A stretch of 64,000 nt of DNA, from NCBI RefSeq assembly GCF_021404465.1, contig NZ_JABFTT010000016.1, positions 46,869 through 110,868 of the forward strand. Reading direction: 5' to 3'. Shown here one piece after another: positions 35,003-43,527 of the stretch (position 1 is the first letter of the stretch; each line of letters opens with the position of its first letter). Under the pieces are notes generated by a model that saw nothing but the letters and a program-made list of their open reading frames with translations, made no database searches and was not told the origin of the DNA. Made by a program: the position numbers and the translations under genes. This DNA is from Billgrantia zhangzhouensis. Its GTDB lineage: Bacteria > Pseudomonadota > Gammaproteobacteria > Pseudomonadales > Halomonadaceae.

Positions 35003-36109
35003 ATGAAAGTGAGTGTAATCGGTGGTGGCCACGGCTGCTTTGCAGCGGCGGTAGAAATGGTTGAGCAGGGGTTCGATGTCGTCCTATGGCGGCGTAATGG
35101 CCAAGCTTTGAAGGAGCTTGCCGAGCTAGAGGGTATCGAAGTCAAGGATTTTAAAGGCGAGAGGCGTATTCTCATTGGCCAAGGGAGGGGGAAGCTAGCA
35201 CTGACGGAGAGCCTGGAAGCAGCGGTGGAGCATGCTCAACTGCTGGTTATGCCGCTGCCTGCGACCACCCATGAGAGTCTGGCAAAAGAGATGGCGCCGA
35301 TGTTCAGGGACGACCAAGTGGTCTTTCTACCGCCGGGCACTTTCGGTTGCTACCTTTTCCACCGCACCATGCGTGATGCTGGCAACTTAAGCCGAGTGGC
35401 TTTCTGCGAGACCGGCACGCTGCCCTACTTGGCTCGCAAGCACGGCCCCAATCGCGTGGTGATTAGCGTCTACGCCACCCGGTTGCCCACGGGAGTGTTT
35501 CCCGAAGAGTTGTCGGATTACGCTTTCGGTATCCTGCGCGAGGCCTATCCTAGCGTTGAACCCATCGAGGATGGCCTAAGCGGTGCACTGATGAACGCCG
35601 GTCCTATTATTCATCCGCCGCTGATCATGATGAATGCTGGGCCACTGGAGCACTTCGACGCTTGGGACATCCACAACGAAGGTACCCAACCCTCGATCCG
35701 CCGCGTTACCTCCGTGCTGGACGGCGAGCGTATTGCCGTGCGCGAAGCGCTGGACTATGGCCCCTCGCATTTTCCGTTGGCTAACCACTACGCCAGCGAG
35801 GGCGAGGAGTGGATGTATGGTCGTGGCGCCCATGGCAAGTTAACCGACAGCGGCGATTGGCGGGAGAACATTGACCTGCTGAATCACCGCTACATGCTGG
35901 AGGACACCCGCCTAGGACTCTCCTTTATCGTTTCCGTCGGACGCTGGGTCGGACAAGCCACACCGGTTGCTGAAGGACTCTTGAACTTGGCTTCGGCGAT
36001 CACCGGACGGGATCTCTACGCCGAGGGCCGCACCCTGGAATCGTTGGGACTGGCGGAACTCTCCAGGGAGGAGATGCGGCAGCTGCTGACCCATGGTGCC
36101 TGGAACTGA
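35003..36109 (+). CDS. NAD/NADP octopine/opine dehydrogenase family protein
   Basis: 368 residues. An N-terminal Rossmann fold begins VSVIGGGHGCFAAAVEM (GxGxxxxA type) with WRRNG after the second strand. The C-terminal octopine-dehydrogenase domain carries the catalytic-histidine segment NAGPIIHPPLIMMNAG (about residues 196-212). The family oxidises or forms N-(carboxyalkyl)amino acids and related 2-substituted acids. First gene of an eight-gene plus-strand operon ending with an arylmalonate decarboxylase homologue. The substrate is unknown; codon use and base composition are more AT-rich than in the flanking cat genes. Confidence 0.8.
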   Translation: MKVSVIGGGHGCFAAAVEMVEQGFDVVLWRRNGQALKELAELEGIEVKDFKGERRILIGQGRGKLALTESLEAAVEHAQLLVMPLPATTHESLAKEMAPMFRDDQVVFLPPGTFGCYLFHRTMRDAGNLSRVAFCETGTLPYLARKHGPNRVVISVYATRLPTGVFPEELSDYAFGILREAYPSVEPIEDGLSGALMNAGPIIHPPLIMMNAGPLEHFDAWDIHNEGTQPSIRRVTSVLDGERIAVREALDYGPSHFPLANHYASEGEEWMYGRGAHGKLTDSGDWRENIDLLNHRYMLEDTRLGLSFIVSVGRWVGQATPVAEGLLNLASAITGRDLYAEGRTLESLGLAELSREEMRQLLTHGAWN

Positions 36110-36136
36110 AGGCCCGCCGCACAGGAGAAAGCGACC

Positions 36137-37132
36137 ATGAACGAGCGGATCGCCGTGTTGGGCTCTGGGCGCATGGGGGAGGGCATTGCCCTTTCCTACA
36201 TGCTGGCGGGCCACGAAGTGGTGATGATCGATTTCAAGCGGCGCGATGTCGACGAGCGCGATTCCTACTATGTGGCCATTCGTGAGCGGCTGCGGGAAGA
36301 ACTGCGCTATCTTGAGGAGCGGGCAGTCGTGCCCGAGGGAGCCGGCGAAGCCATCCTGGTGCGCCTGAGCCTCGTCGAGCATGAGGCAGAGGATGGCTCG
36401 GACGACGGGAACTGGTCCGACATCGCCCTCGCCTTCGAGGCGTTGCCGGAGGTCAAGGGGGTCAAGCGCGACGGCTTCGCCTGGGCCAGCCGGCACTTCG
36501 CCGACGACTTGGTGATCGCCTCGACCACCTCGACCTTCCTGGTCACCGAACTGGCCGGAATGGTCAGTCATCCCGGGCGCTTCATGAACGCCCACTGGCT
36601 CAACCCCGCTCATCTGATGCCGCTGGTGGAGGTGAGCAAGGGGCTGAATACCACCCAGGAAGCGATCGATACCCTATTCGAGAGCCTTGGCGCCATCGGC
36701 AAAGTACCGGTGCTGTGCGGCGCTTCGCCGGGTTACATCGTGCCGCGCCTTCAGGTACTGATCATGAACGAGGCGGCACGCATGGTGGAGGAGGGAGTCG
36801 CAAGTGCTGATGACATCGACACAGCGATTCGCATTGGCTTCGGGCTGCGCTATTCGGTGCTTGGTGTGCTGGAGTTCATTGACTGGGGAGGCGGCGATAC
36901 TCTTTATTACGCCTCGAACTACCTAGTCGACGCCCTTGATGAACGTTTCCGGGCACCCGAGGTGATCCATACCAATATGCGTGAGGAGCGACGCGGCTTT
37001 CGCGATGGACGAGGCTTCTTCGACTACACCGGCGTCGATCTTATGGCGAGGCGGCGACATCGCTCCGACGAATTTCTCGAACGGCTGCGGTTGTCGGATT
37101 TGCTACCCATAGTCGCCATTTCAGATGACTGA
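36137..37132 (+). CDS. 3-hydroxyacyl-CoA dehydrogenase family protein (carnitine/hydroxyacid dehydrogenase-like)
   Basis: 331 residues. The N-terminal NAD fold starts IAVLGSGRMGEGIALSYMLAGHEV. The catalytic region has STTSTFLVTELAG and the His motif RFMNAHWLNPAHLMPLVEV. The C-terminal domain includes ASPGYIVPRLQVLIMNEAARMVEEG. This layout fits single-subunit 3HCDH proteins such as L-carnitine dehydrogenase or lambda-crystallin-type hydroxyacid dehydrogenases, which often act on free acids. It follows the opine-dehydrogenase-family gene by 27 bases. A role in oxidising a beta-hydroxy aromatic acid is speculative. Confidence 0.8.
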   Translation: MNERIAVLGSGRMGEGIALSYMLAGHEVVMIDFKRRDVDERDSYYVAIRERLREELRYLEERAVVPEGAGEAILVRLSLVEHEAEDGSDDGNWSDIALAFEALPEVKGVKRDGFAWASRHFADDLVIASTTSTFLVTELAGMVSHPGRFMNAHWLNPAHLMPLVEVSKGLNTTQEAIDTLFESLGAIGKVPVLCGASPGYIVPRLQVLIMNEAARMVEEGVASADDIDTAIRIGFGLRYSVLGVLEFIDWGGGDTLYYASNYLVDALDERFRAPEVIHTNMREERRGFRDGRGFFDYTGVDLMARRRHRSDEFLERLRLSDLLPIVAISDD

Positions 37133-37153
37133 CAAAACAACGAGGGCTCTGTG

Positions 37154-38200
37154 ATGACAATAAACTTACAAAAGATCAGTAAACGAGCCGGATTGGTTAT
37201 CGCTTTCATGGGGCTAGGCTTGTTAGTGGGGCATGGTACCGTCCAGGCTCAAGAGCGCATTATCCTGCGCTACGCCTTCTTCGCTCCTGCGCAGAGTTTC
37301 CCAGCGGTGCAGATGCAACACTGGGCTGATGAACTGGAGAGTCGTACCGATGGCCGTGTCTCGGTGGAACTCTTCCCCGGCGGCACCCTGCTTACCGCCA
37401 ATAATATGTACGACGGGGTATTGAATGGAGTAGCGGATATCGGTCTGTCCGCTACTTCCTACGAGCCAGGGCGCTTTGCTCTGCTTAATCTAGCCGGTAG
37501 CCTGACTGGCCAGGAGGTTAATTCTGAGATCGCTAGTCAGATGACTTACCAGCTGATCCAAGAGTTCAAAGAGCACATGCCGGAGTTTGACAATTTCAAG
37601 GTCGTTACTGCCTTCACCTCTGAGCCGGCCTATCTTCAGACCCGCGATCCAGTACGCAGCCTGGAAGACCTGAAAGGGGCGGAAATTCGTATTTCCGGCG
37701 ATAACTCGATTGCTCTTGAAGCGCTTGGTGCGACAGCTATCGGTATGTCCCAAGCGGATGCGGGTGAGGCATTACAGACTGGAATTATTGACGGTTACGC
37801 GGCCTCTCGTGAGGTACTGAAGGACTTGCAGTTCGCACGAATGGCTAAATATGTCACCGACTATCCGCTGACCAATACTCTGTTTGCTGCGCTGATGTCG
37901 CAAGAGCGCTGGGAGTCGTTGCCTGAGGATATACAGCAGGTTATCGACGAGCTGGCATCAGAAATGGCGGCCTTCACAGGACGCTATCTTGACGAGCATA
38001 TCGAGCGCTCTCTGGAGTGGGCCCAGGCGGAGCAGGACGTGGAGATCGTCACCCTCTCCGAGGAGGAACTCGCACGCTGGAATGAGCGGCTCGTTCCAGT
38101 CAACGAGGTGCTGCTTGATGAGGTCGAAGCGCAGGGCCTACCCGCACGAGAGTTTGCTCAGCGCATGCATGAATTGATGAAAGAATACCGTAATCCCTGA
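37154..38200 (+). CDS. TRAP substrate-binding protein, DctP type (first of two in the operon)
   Basis: 348 residues from the ATG at 37154 (GTG directly before it). Signal peptide: KRAGLVIAFMGLGLLVGHGTVQAQ. Mature protein: LRYAFFAPAQSFPAVQM, NGVADIGLSATSYEPGRF and LKGAEIRISGD (ligand arginine). It is closely paralogous to the binding protein at 43528 (shared YAFFAPAQ, LPEDIQQVIDEL-type and VTDYPLTN segments). Its codon use is notably AT-richer than that paralogue, suggesting separate histories. Two binding proteins serve the single permease pair of this operon. Confidence 0.9.
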   Translation: MTINLQKISKRAGLVIAFMGLGLLVGHGTVQAQERIILRYAFFAPAQSFPAVQMQHWADELESRTDGRVSVELFPGGTLLTANNMYDGVLNGVADIGLSATSYEPGRFALLNLAGSLTGQEVNSEIASQMTYQLIQEFKEHMPEFDNFKVVTAFTSEPAYLQTRDPVRSLEDLKGAEIRISGDNSIALEALGATAIGMSQADAGEALQTGIIDGYAASREVLKDLQFARMAKYVTDYPLTNTLFAALMSQERWESLPEDIQQVIDELASEMAAFTGRYLDEHIERSLEWAQAEQDVEIVTLSEEELARWNERLVPVNEVLLDEVEAQGLPAREFAQRMHELMKEYRNP

Positions 38201-38261
38201 GCCTGATCATGTCACAACGGCAACAACACTAACAACAGTATCCTGACGAGGAATCGAGACC

Positions 38262-39248
38262 ATGATGCGTACAATAAACAAAACGCTTCTTCCCCTGGCA
38301 GTGGCCCTGGCGAGCCAGGCGGTATTCGCCAGCGAGATCCTGCGTTTCAGCCACTCCTATACGGAAGGCGATGCTCGCCACGAATGGGCGAAGTTCATCG
38401 CCGAGCGGGTTGAGGAAAAGACCGACGGCGAGGTGAGGATTAATCTATACCCCAATCAGGAGATATTCCGTGCCCAGGCTCAGCATGGCGCGCTACGCCA
38501 AGGGTTGATCGACCTTACCATCTATCCGCTGCCATGGCTATCTGGCATGGTGCCGCTGGCTGAGATCGGTGCGCTGCCCGGCTTGGTGGCTGATCCCACC
38601 GATGGTCTAGTGTGGCGCGAACGTACCATCTGGCCCATGTTGGCCGAGGCCATCGAGAGCACCGGTGTTATCCTGGCAGGCTCGGGTTGGGCCATGGCCT
38701 CCATCGGTAGCACCGGTGACCCGGTGGCGCTACCAGAGGATGTCGCCGGCCTGCGGATGCGAGGACTGGGCGGGGCCTCCGAACAAATGCTGAATGCCAA
38801 TGGCGCCACTATCACCTCGTTGCCGGCCTCGGAGCTCTATCAGGCCCTGCAGACGGGAGTACTGACAGGCGTGCTGACTCAGTACGCCTCGTTCGAAGGC
38901 TACAACCTGCATGAGGTCATCGACTACCTGCAAGTGGGGCCGGGGTACGTCGGTGGCATGCATGCCATCTTGCTCTCCGCCGGTCTGGAGCAAAAAGTCG
39001 GTAGCGAGCACTTCGCGCACATCATGGAAGCGGTCCAGGAGTCCGAAGTCTGGTTCGCCGAGAAGATGATTGAGGATAGTCAGCGGATCGCCGAGGAGTT
39101 CGAACGTCAGGGCGTGCAACTGTACGAGCTCTCCAACGAGGAGCTAGCAGCCTGGATCGAGAACGCTCGCGAAACCGCATGGCCCTACTTCATTGAGCGG
39201 GTCCCGGAGGGAGCGGCTGCCCTGGAGGCGGTGAATACACCTCTCTGA
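38262..39248 (+). CDS. TRAP substrate-binding protein, DctP type (second of two in the operon)
   Basis: 328 residues with a signal peptide ending at AVFAS. LRFSHSYTEGDARHEWAKFIAERVEEKTDGEVRINLYPNQE is the typical DctP opening, and VAGLRMRGLGGASEQML holds the ligand arginine. It is not a close relative of the first binding protein in this operon, so the transporter may accept two ligand types, or one protein may bind a precursor and the other a product. A CGAGGAAT site precedes the ATG. Confidence 0.9.
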   Translation: MMRTINKTLLPLAVALASQAVFASEILRFSHSYTEGDARHEWAKFIAERVEEKTDGEVRINLYPNQEIFRAQAQHGALRQGLIDLTIYPLPWLSGMVPLAEIGALPGLVADPTDGLVWRERTIWPMLAEAIESTGVILAGSGWAMASIGSTGDPVALPEDVAGLRMRGLGGASEQMLNANGATITSLPASELYQALQTGVLTGVLTQYASFEGYNLHEVIDYLQVGPGYVGGMHAILLSAGLEQKVGSEHFAHIMEAVQESEVWFAEKMIEDSQRIAEEFERQGVQLYELSNEELAAWIENARETAWPYFIERVPEGAAALEAVNTPL

Positions 39249-39277
39249 TGCTTTTTCCACAAGTGAAGAAGAACGAA

Positions 39278-39298
39278 GCCTGGGCGCGTATCCCGGGC
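39278..39298 (+). other. Hairpin between TRAP binding-protein and permease genes
   Basis: GCCTGGG (39278-39284) pairs with CCCGGGC (39292-39298), one G-T pair, loop of 7. It lies in the 76-base gap before DctQ; similar hairpins occur in three TRAP operons of this window. Confidence 0.4.
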
Positions 39299-39324
39299 TG
39301 GGGCCTGTACGTTACGAGGTAACT

Positions 39325-39852
39325 ATGCTCAATGCACTCAATCGATTCCGGAGGTGGCTCGACAGGTTAAACGTCCTAGTCAGCTGCATCGCGGCAAGCG
39401 GCATCGTGTTCGCCTGTAGCGTCATCACCTGGGCGGTGATAGGACGTGGCCTGTTCGGCATGAATACAATCTGGGAGCTTGAGGCCAGCGTCTATCTGCT
39501 CATCTATGCCGCCTTTCTGGGGCTGGCATACTCAGACCGTGCGGGTAGTCAGGTCGCCATCGGCATGCTGCGCGAGCGTCTAACCGGCAGCGCCAAACGT
39601 ATACACCGCATTGTACTGGATGCGATCGCTCTGGCTCTTTTCAGCTTATTGTTCTGGTCGTCACTGGAGATGTTTCTCAACGCCTGGTACACCGGCTGGC
39701 GTTCTATCAGCCTATGGGGGCCACCGCTGTGGGTTCCTTACCTGGCCATGCCGATCGGCAGTGCAATTATGATGGTCAACCTCGTTTTGGACATCCTGAT
39801 TCGGCTGTACGGTCATGAGGTCCCCGCCGACAACGTTCAGGGGGAACACTGA
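39325..39852 (+). CDS. TRAP transporter small permease, DctQ type
   Basis: 175 residues with four membrane helices: NVLVSCIAASGIVFACSVIT, ASVYLLIYAAFLGLAYS, IVLDAIALALFSLLFWSSL and LAMPIGSAIMMVNLVLDIL. A TACGAGGT site precedes the ATG. Its stop overlaps the large-permease start by one base. Confidence 0.88.
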   Translation: MLNALNRFRRWLDRLNVLVSCIAASGIVFACSVITWAVIGRGLFGMNTIWELEASVYLLIYAAFLGLAYSDRAGSQVAIGMLRERLTGSAKRIHRIVLDAIALALFSLLFWSSLEMFLNAWYTGWRSISLWGPPLWVPYLAMPIGSAIMMVNLVLDILIRLYGHEVPADNVQGEH

Positions 39853-41174
39853 TGGATCCCATTATCTTGAGTGCGCTGACGGTCGGCCTGCTGTTGCTGC
39901 TAATCTTCATTGGGTTGCCCATCGCCTATTCCCTGGCGGTGTCGACCTTGGTCATGATGATTGTGACCGGCTCGGGGCACGATGCACTCTACATTGCGGA
40001 ATATGCTTTCCAATCTCTGGACTCTATAGATCTCGTCGCTGTGCCTATGTTTATTTTCATGGGCACGATCATTGCGGTCAGTCCTGCGGGTAAGGACATC
40101 TACCGGGCGCTTAGTCTGGCGCTACCCATTCCGGGCGGCTTGGGTGTTGCCTCTGTGGGAGGTTGCACCATCTTCTCGGCCATGTCTGGTTCGTCCCCCG
40201 CTACTGCCGCGGCCATCGGCTCTTCGGCGATTCCTGAGATGAACGCGCGGGGTTACCCGCCGGCATTGGCCTGTGGCCTAGTGGTGGGCGGCGGCACCCT
40301 GGGCATACTCACGCCGCCTTCCATCGTCCTGCTGTTGTATGGCGTGGTGACGGGCACCTCCATTGGCCAGCTGTTTATGGCAGGCGTCGTGCCGGCGATC
40401 ATGGTGGCTGCGATGTTCTCCTTATATGTGGTATGGACCATGTGGCGCTACCAGGCGGCTCACCCGGAAGTGCTGGAGATATCCCGACGCTACGAGGAGC
40501 AGGAGGGCAGGGCCAAGTATCCGTTGCTGCGGGTGCTGCCTTTCTTCCTTATGGTACTGATGATCATGGTGGCGCTCTATGGCGGCTGGGCGACGCCCTC
40601 GGAGTTGGCCTCGGTGGGGGCGGTGGCTTCGATTCTGTTAGTGCTGGCGATCTACCGCGTCACCTCGTTCGCCGTCTGGTCCCGCCTATTGCTGAAAACC
40701 GTACGCGATACGTCGATGGTGCTGATCATCGCCGCCTTTGCCTACTACCTGGGCTCCTTTCTTTCCTATAACGGCGCGGTGACGGCAATTTCGTCCGGCC
40801 TGCTCGAGCTGTTCGGCAACAAGTGGCTGACGTTGCTGGCGGTATGGCTGATGATGCTGGTACTTGGCACCTTCCTGCCACCCTTCGCCATCGTGGTCAT
40901 TGTGGCGCCCATGTTCCTGCCGTTCGTGCTCGAGTCGGGCTTCGATCCTGTCTGGTTCGGCGTGCTGATCACGCTGAACATGGAGTTGGGCTGCATCACG
41001 CCGCCCCTGGGCATCAACTTGTTCGTGGTCAAGAGCATTGCCAGCAAGGTTTCCATGAAGGAGATCATGCTGGGCTCCTTACCCTTCTTCTTCATCCTGG
41101 TGTTCGCCTCCCTGCTGCTGGTGCTGTTCCCACAGATCGCCCTGTGGCTGCCGGAAAGGATGTGGGGCGCCTAA
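39852..41174 (+). CDS. TRAP transporter large permease, DctM type
   Basis: 440 residues with about 12 membrane segments. DctM signatures: IDLVAVPMFIFMGTIIA, GGCTIFSAMSGSSPATAAAIG, GGTLGILTPPSIVLLLYGVVTG and LGCITPPLGINLFVVKSIAS. It works with the small permease and presumably with both binding proteins upstream. The enolase-superfamily gene follows 16 bases later, linking uptake directly to metabolism. Confidence 0.93.
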   Translation: MDPIILSALTVGLLLLLIFIGLPIAYSLAVSTLVMMIVTGSGHDALYIAEYAFQSLDSIDLVAVPMFIFMGTIIAVSPAGKDIYRALSLALPIPGGLGVASVGGCTIFSAMSGSSPATAAAIGSSAIPEMNARGYPPALACGLVVGGGTLGILTPPSIVLLLYGVVTGTSIGQLFMAGVVPAIMVAAMFSLYVVWTMWRYQAAHPEVLEISRRYEEQEGRAKYPLLRVLPFFLMVLMIMVALYGGWATPSELASVGAVASILLVLAIYRVTSFAVWSRLLLKTVRDTSMVLIIAAFAYYLGSFLSYNGAVTAISSGLLELFGNKWLTLLAVWLMMLVLGTFLPPFAIVVIVAPMFLPFVLESGFDPVWFGVLITLNMELGCITPPLGINLFVVKSIASKVSMKEIMLGSLPFFFILVFASLLLVLFPQIALWLPERMWGA

Positions 41175-41190
41175 TCGTCTGGAGGTATCG

Positions 41191-42381
41191 ATGAGCGAAA
41201 ACGCAAATGCACAGCCGCGGCTTCGGCCGCAGCGCATCGTTCGGGTCAAGGCTTGGCCGATGAACATTCCGGTCAAGATCGAGGTGGTGGGCGTCAGTCG
41301 CACCATGCCACTGTCGGCTTGCCTGTGCGAGGTCGAGACTGCTGATGGGTTCAAGGGCCATGGCTTCACCGCGATCACCGAGGAGGACGTTGTATCCGAG
41401 GCGATAAACAAAGTCATAGCACCCACGGTCGTGGGGTGTGATGCCATGGCTACCGAGGCGATTTGGGAAGAGCTGAATTGGGTACTGACGCCCAGAGGGC
41501 AATCCGGCTATGCTTCGCACGCCATTGCCGCCTTTGACATCGCGCTGTGGGATATCAAGGCCAAGGCATTGGGAATGCCCTTGTGGCGGCTGATAGGAGG
41601 CGCACGTGCTGAAGTGCCCATATACACTACTTTCGGCTTCGGCTTCCTGAGTCGGGATGAGCTGGTCTCTGCGGCCAAGTACTGGGTTGCCAAAGGCAAC
41701 AAGCGGTTGAAGATGACGGTGGCAGGGGAGGCGATGCGGCATCGCAATAGGAGACCTTTAGGGGAGGTGATACGCGAAGATGCGGCGCGGGTCATGGCGG
41801 TGCGTGAAGCGGTGGGAAATGACGTAGAAATCTATATTGACGCCAATTGCAACTTGGATGCCGTACACGCTTGCAAGCTGGCGAAAATGCTTGAGTCGGC
41901 CAACCTCGGCTTCTTCGAGGAGCCTGTGCTGCAGAATGACGCACGTCACCTAGCTGAGCTTCGCCAGCGTACCTCGGTTCGCATTGCTGTGGGCCAGAAT
42001 GAGGGGCAGGCGTTTCGTTTCCGTGACTTGTTGATGCAGCAGGCTGTCGATTTCATCCAGCCCAATGTGGCGATCACGGGTGGCTTCTCCCAATGCATCA
42101 AAATTGCCGGCATGGCTGCGGCCTTCAATACAAGCATCGCTAACGGCGGAGCCTGGCCCTTTCATAACATGCATCTACACGCAGGCTTAGCCAATGGTGG
42201 GTTGGTGGAGTATCACCATCCAGCGGTGCAGCTGTGCGAACAGATATTCACTGGTCTACCGGTTCCCGAGAACGGTGTTCTGGCTCTTCCGGAAGCCCCT
42301 GGGCTGGGTTTTTCCCCTATTCTGGAGGCTGTGGAGGAGTTTAGCCGGTACCCGTCCGCACGTGGTAAAGGCAAGGGATAA
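41191..42381 (+). CDS. Mandelate racemase/muconate lactonizing enzyme family protein
   Basis: 396 residues in the enolase superfamily. Metal ligands appear as D218 (IDANC), E244 (FEEPV) and E271 (GQNEG). Two usual catalytic positions look altered: the KxK segment reads R172-L-K174-M-T, and the Asp of the Asp-His dyad is N292 in QPNVAITGG, though H325/H328 follow in the AWPFHNMHLH segment. The reaction may therefore be one-base dehydration or epimerisation rather than two-base racemisation (inference). A CTGGAGGT site precedes the ATG. It is flanked by a TRAP permease and an arylmalonate decarboxylase homologue, so a substituted malonate or hydroxy acid is a reasonable substrate class. Confidence 0.82.
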   Translation: MSENANAQPRLRPQRIVRVKAWPMNIPVKIEVVGVSRTMPLSACLCEVETADGFKGHGFTAITEEDVVSEAINKVIAPTVVGCDAMATEAIWEELNWVLTPRGQSGYASHAIAAFDIALWDIKAKALGMPLWRLIGGARAEVPIYTTFGFGFLSRDELVSAAKYWVAKGNKRLKMTVAGEAMRHRNRRPLGEVIREDAARVMAVREAVGNDVEIYIDANCNLDAVHACKLAKMLESANLGFFEEPVLQNDARHLAELRQRTSVRIAVGQNEGQAFRFRDLLMQQAVDFIQPNVAITGGFSQCIKIAGMAAAFNTSIANGGAWPFHNMHLHAGLANGGLVEYHHPAVQLCEQIFTGLPVPENGVLALPEAPGLGFSPILEAVEEFSRYPSARGKGKG

Positions 42382-42403
42382 TGTCCGGTTTGGGGATAGC
42401 GTT

Positions 42404-43162
42404 ATGAGTACAACGAGACCTAAGGTAGGGATGATAGTACCGCCGGCTGCCGGAGAGGTGCCTCCGGAAGCCCCGGGGCTGTATGGTGATCGAGTTGATT
42501 TCGTGGCAGCGGGGTTGGGACTGTGGAAACTGACCCCTGAAGGCTATAATGGCGTGATCCAGAGGGTTGGCAAGCTTAGTCGAGAACTCGCTTCCGAGGG
42601 GGCCCAGGCTGTCTCGCTAATGGGCACTTCGCTTAGTTTCTATCGTGGTCCAGAATACAACACTCGTTTAATTGAGATCATGCGTGCGGAGAGTGGGCTG
42701 CCGGCTACAACCATGAGCACATCGGTACTGGATGCCCTCGCTATGGTTGGGGCTAAGCGACTAGTGGTGGCGACACCGTATGTAGCTTCCGTGAACCGGT
42801 TGCTGGCAGATTTCTTAGTTGCCAGCGAGCTAGAGGTGACGCGGTTGCATGGTTCTGAGATCGAGCGTGTCGAGGATATACTCGCTGTGTCTCAGGAAGA
42901 GCTATTGCGGTTGGGAAGGGATGCTATGCAGGGCGTGGAATCCGCCGATGCTCTGTTGATCTCGTGTGGCGGATTGCGTACAGAAGAGGTTACGCGAAAG
43001 CTGGAGGTGGAGTTCGGTATTCCTGTCATTTCCAGTGCTCTGGCGGGGGCCTGGGGGGCGGTGCGTCTGGTGGGACTATCGGGACAGGCTAGAGCTGGGG
43101 GGTGCCTGTTTTCCTGGGATTCGAGCAATAAGTACAATAAAAATATTGGTCGGTTCACTTGA
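42404..43162 (+). CDS. Arylmalonate decarboxylase homologue (Asp/Glu racemase superfamily)
   Basis: 252 residues. From memory it follows the Bordetella bronchiseptica arylmalonate decarboxylase in long blocks: GMIVPPAAGEVP near the start, LTPEGYNGVI, VSLMGTSLSFYRG, LPATTMSTSVLDAL and SCGGLRTEE. The key residues fall at the same numbers: G74-T75-S76, Y126, C188 and G189. The single cysteine (C188) with glycine at 74 separates decarboxylases from the two-cysteine racemases. The known enzyme decarboxylates aryl- or alkenylmalonates to chiral arylacetates without cofactor; its natural role is unknown. Here it ends an operon whose promoter shares a motif with the indole-3-acetate genes. It is AT-richer than its neighbours. 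Confidence 0.88.
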   Translation: MSTTRPKVGMIVPPAAGEVPPEAPGLYGDRVDFVAAGLGLWKLTPEGYNGVIQRVGKLSRELASEGAQAVSLMGTSLSFYRGPEYNTRLIEIMRAESGLPATTMSTSVLDALAMVGAKRLVVATPYVASVNRLLADFLVASELEVTRLHGSEIERVEDILAVSQEELLRLGRDAMQGVESADALLISCGGLRTEEVTRKLEVEFGIPVISSALAGAWGAVRLVGLSGQARAGGCLFSWDSSNKYNKNIGRFT

Positions 43163-43527
43163 TGTTTCCCAGGAATACATATTGCCGGTGCTCAGGGTTC
43201 CTCAGGCGTTCGGCAGGATGAAGATTAGGCAAATTCCGTGTTGCAACCGAGAGTCAAATGCTCGTTCTATAATTAGCCGCTTTGCTTGAGCGATAAATGT
43301 TAAGCAAACACCCATCACAGTGTCAGGAGTATGTTTTGAGTCCTCTGGTGCTAATTCTTCATGCTTTGTTTTATAAGAACTCTATGGGGCATCCTGCTCG
43401 CTGATTTATGGATAGGGCTGGCTTGTGCGATGGCGAATCTCATGCTATGTTTAGTTGAAAATTCATGTGATATTGGATGTAAGTGGTGCTGAGGCACCTT
43501 GGACAAAAATAACCATTAGGTAGACCC
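43163..43527. promoter_or_regulatory. Promoter region of the second island TRAP operon
   Basis: 365 bases without a recognisable gene. It contains operator motif copy 2 (43455-43475) 53 bases before the binding-protein start. The first 250 bases show no gene and no clear terminator for the upstream operon. Confidence 0.5.
43455..43475 (+). promoter_or_regulatory. Shared island operator motif, copy 2
   Basis: TTGAAAATTCATGTGAT followed by ATTG, identical over 21 bases to 34885-34905 although the surrounding sequence is unrelated. It is 53 bases upstream of the TRAP operon. Confidence 0.65.

Noticed and set aside
35003..43162. Siderophore- or opine-type metallophore biosynthesis operon
   Set aside because: An opine-dehydrogenase-family gene raised this idea, but there is no nicotianamine-synthase-like gene, exporter or metal-receptor gene; all other genes point to uptake and catabolism.
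42404..43162. Maleate isomerase or Asp/Glu/hydantoin racemase
   Set aside because: Those need two catalytic cysteines; here position 74 is glycine and only C188 is present, as in arylmalonate decarboxylase.
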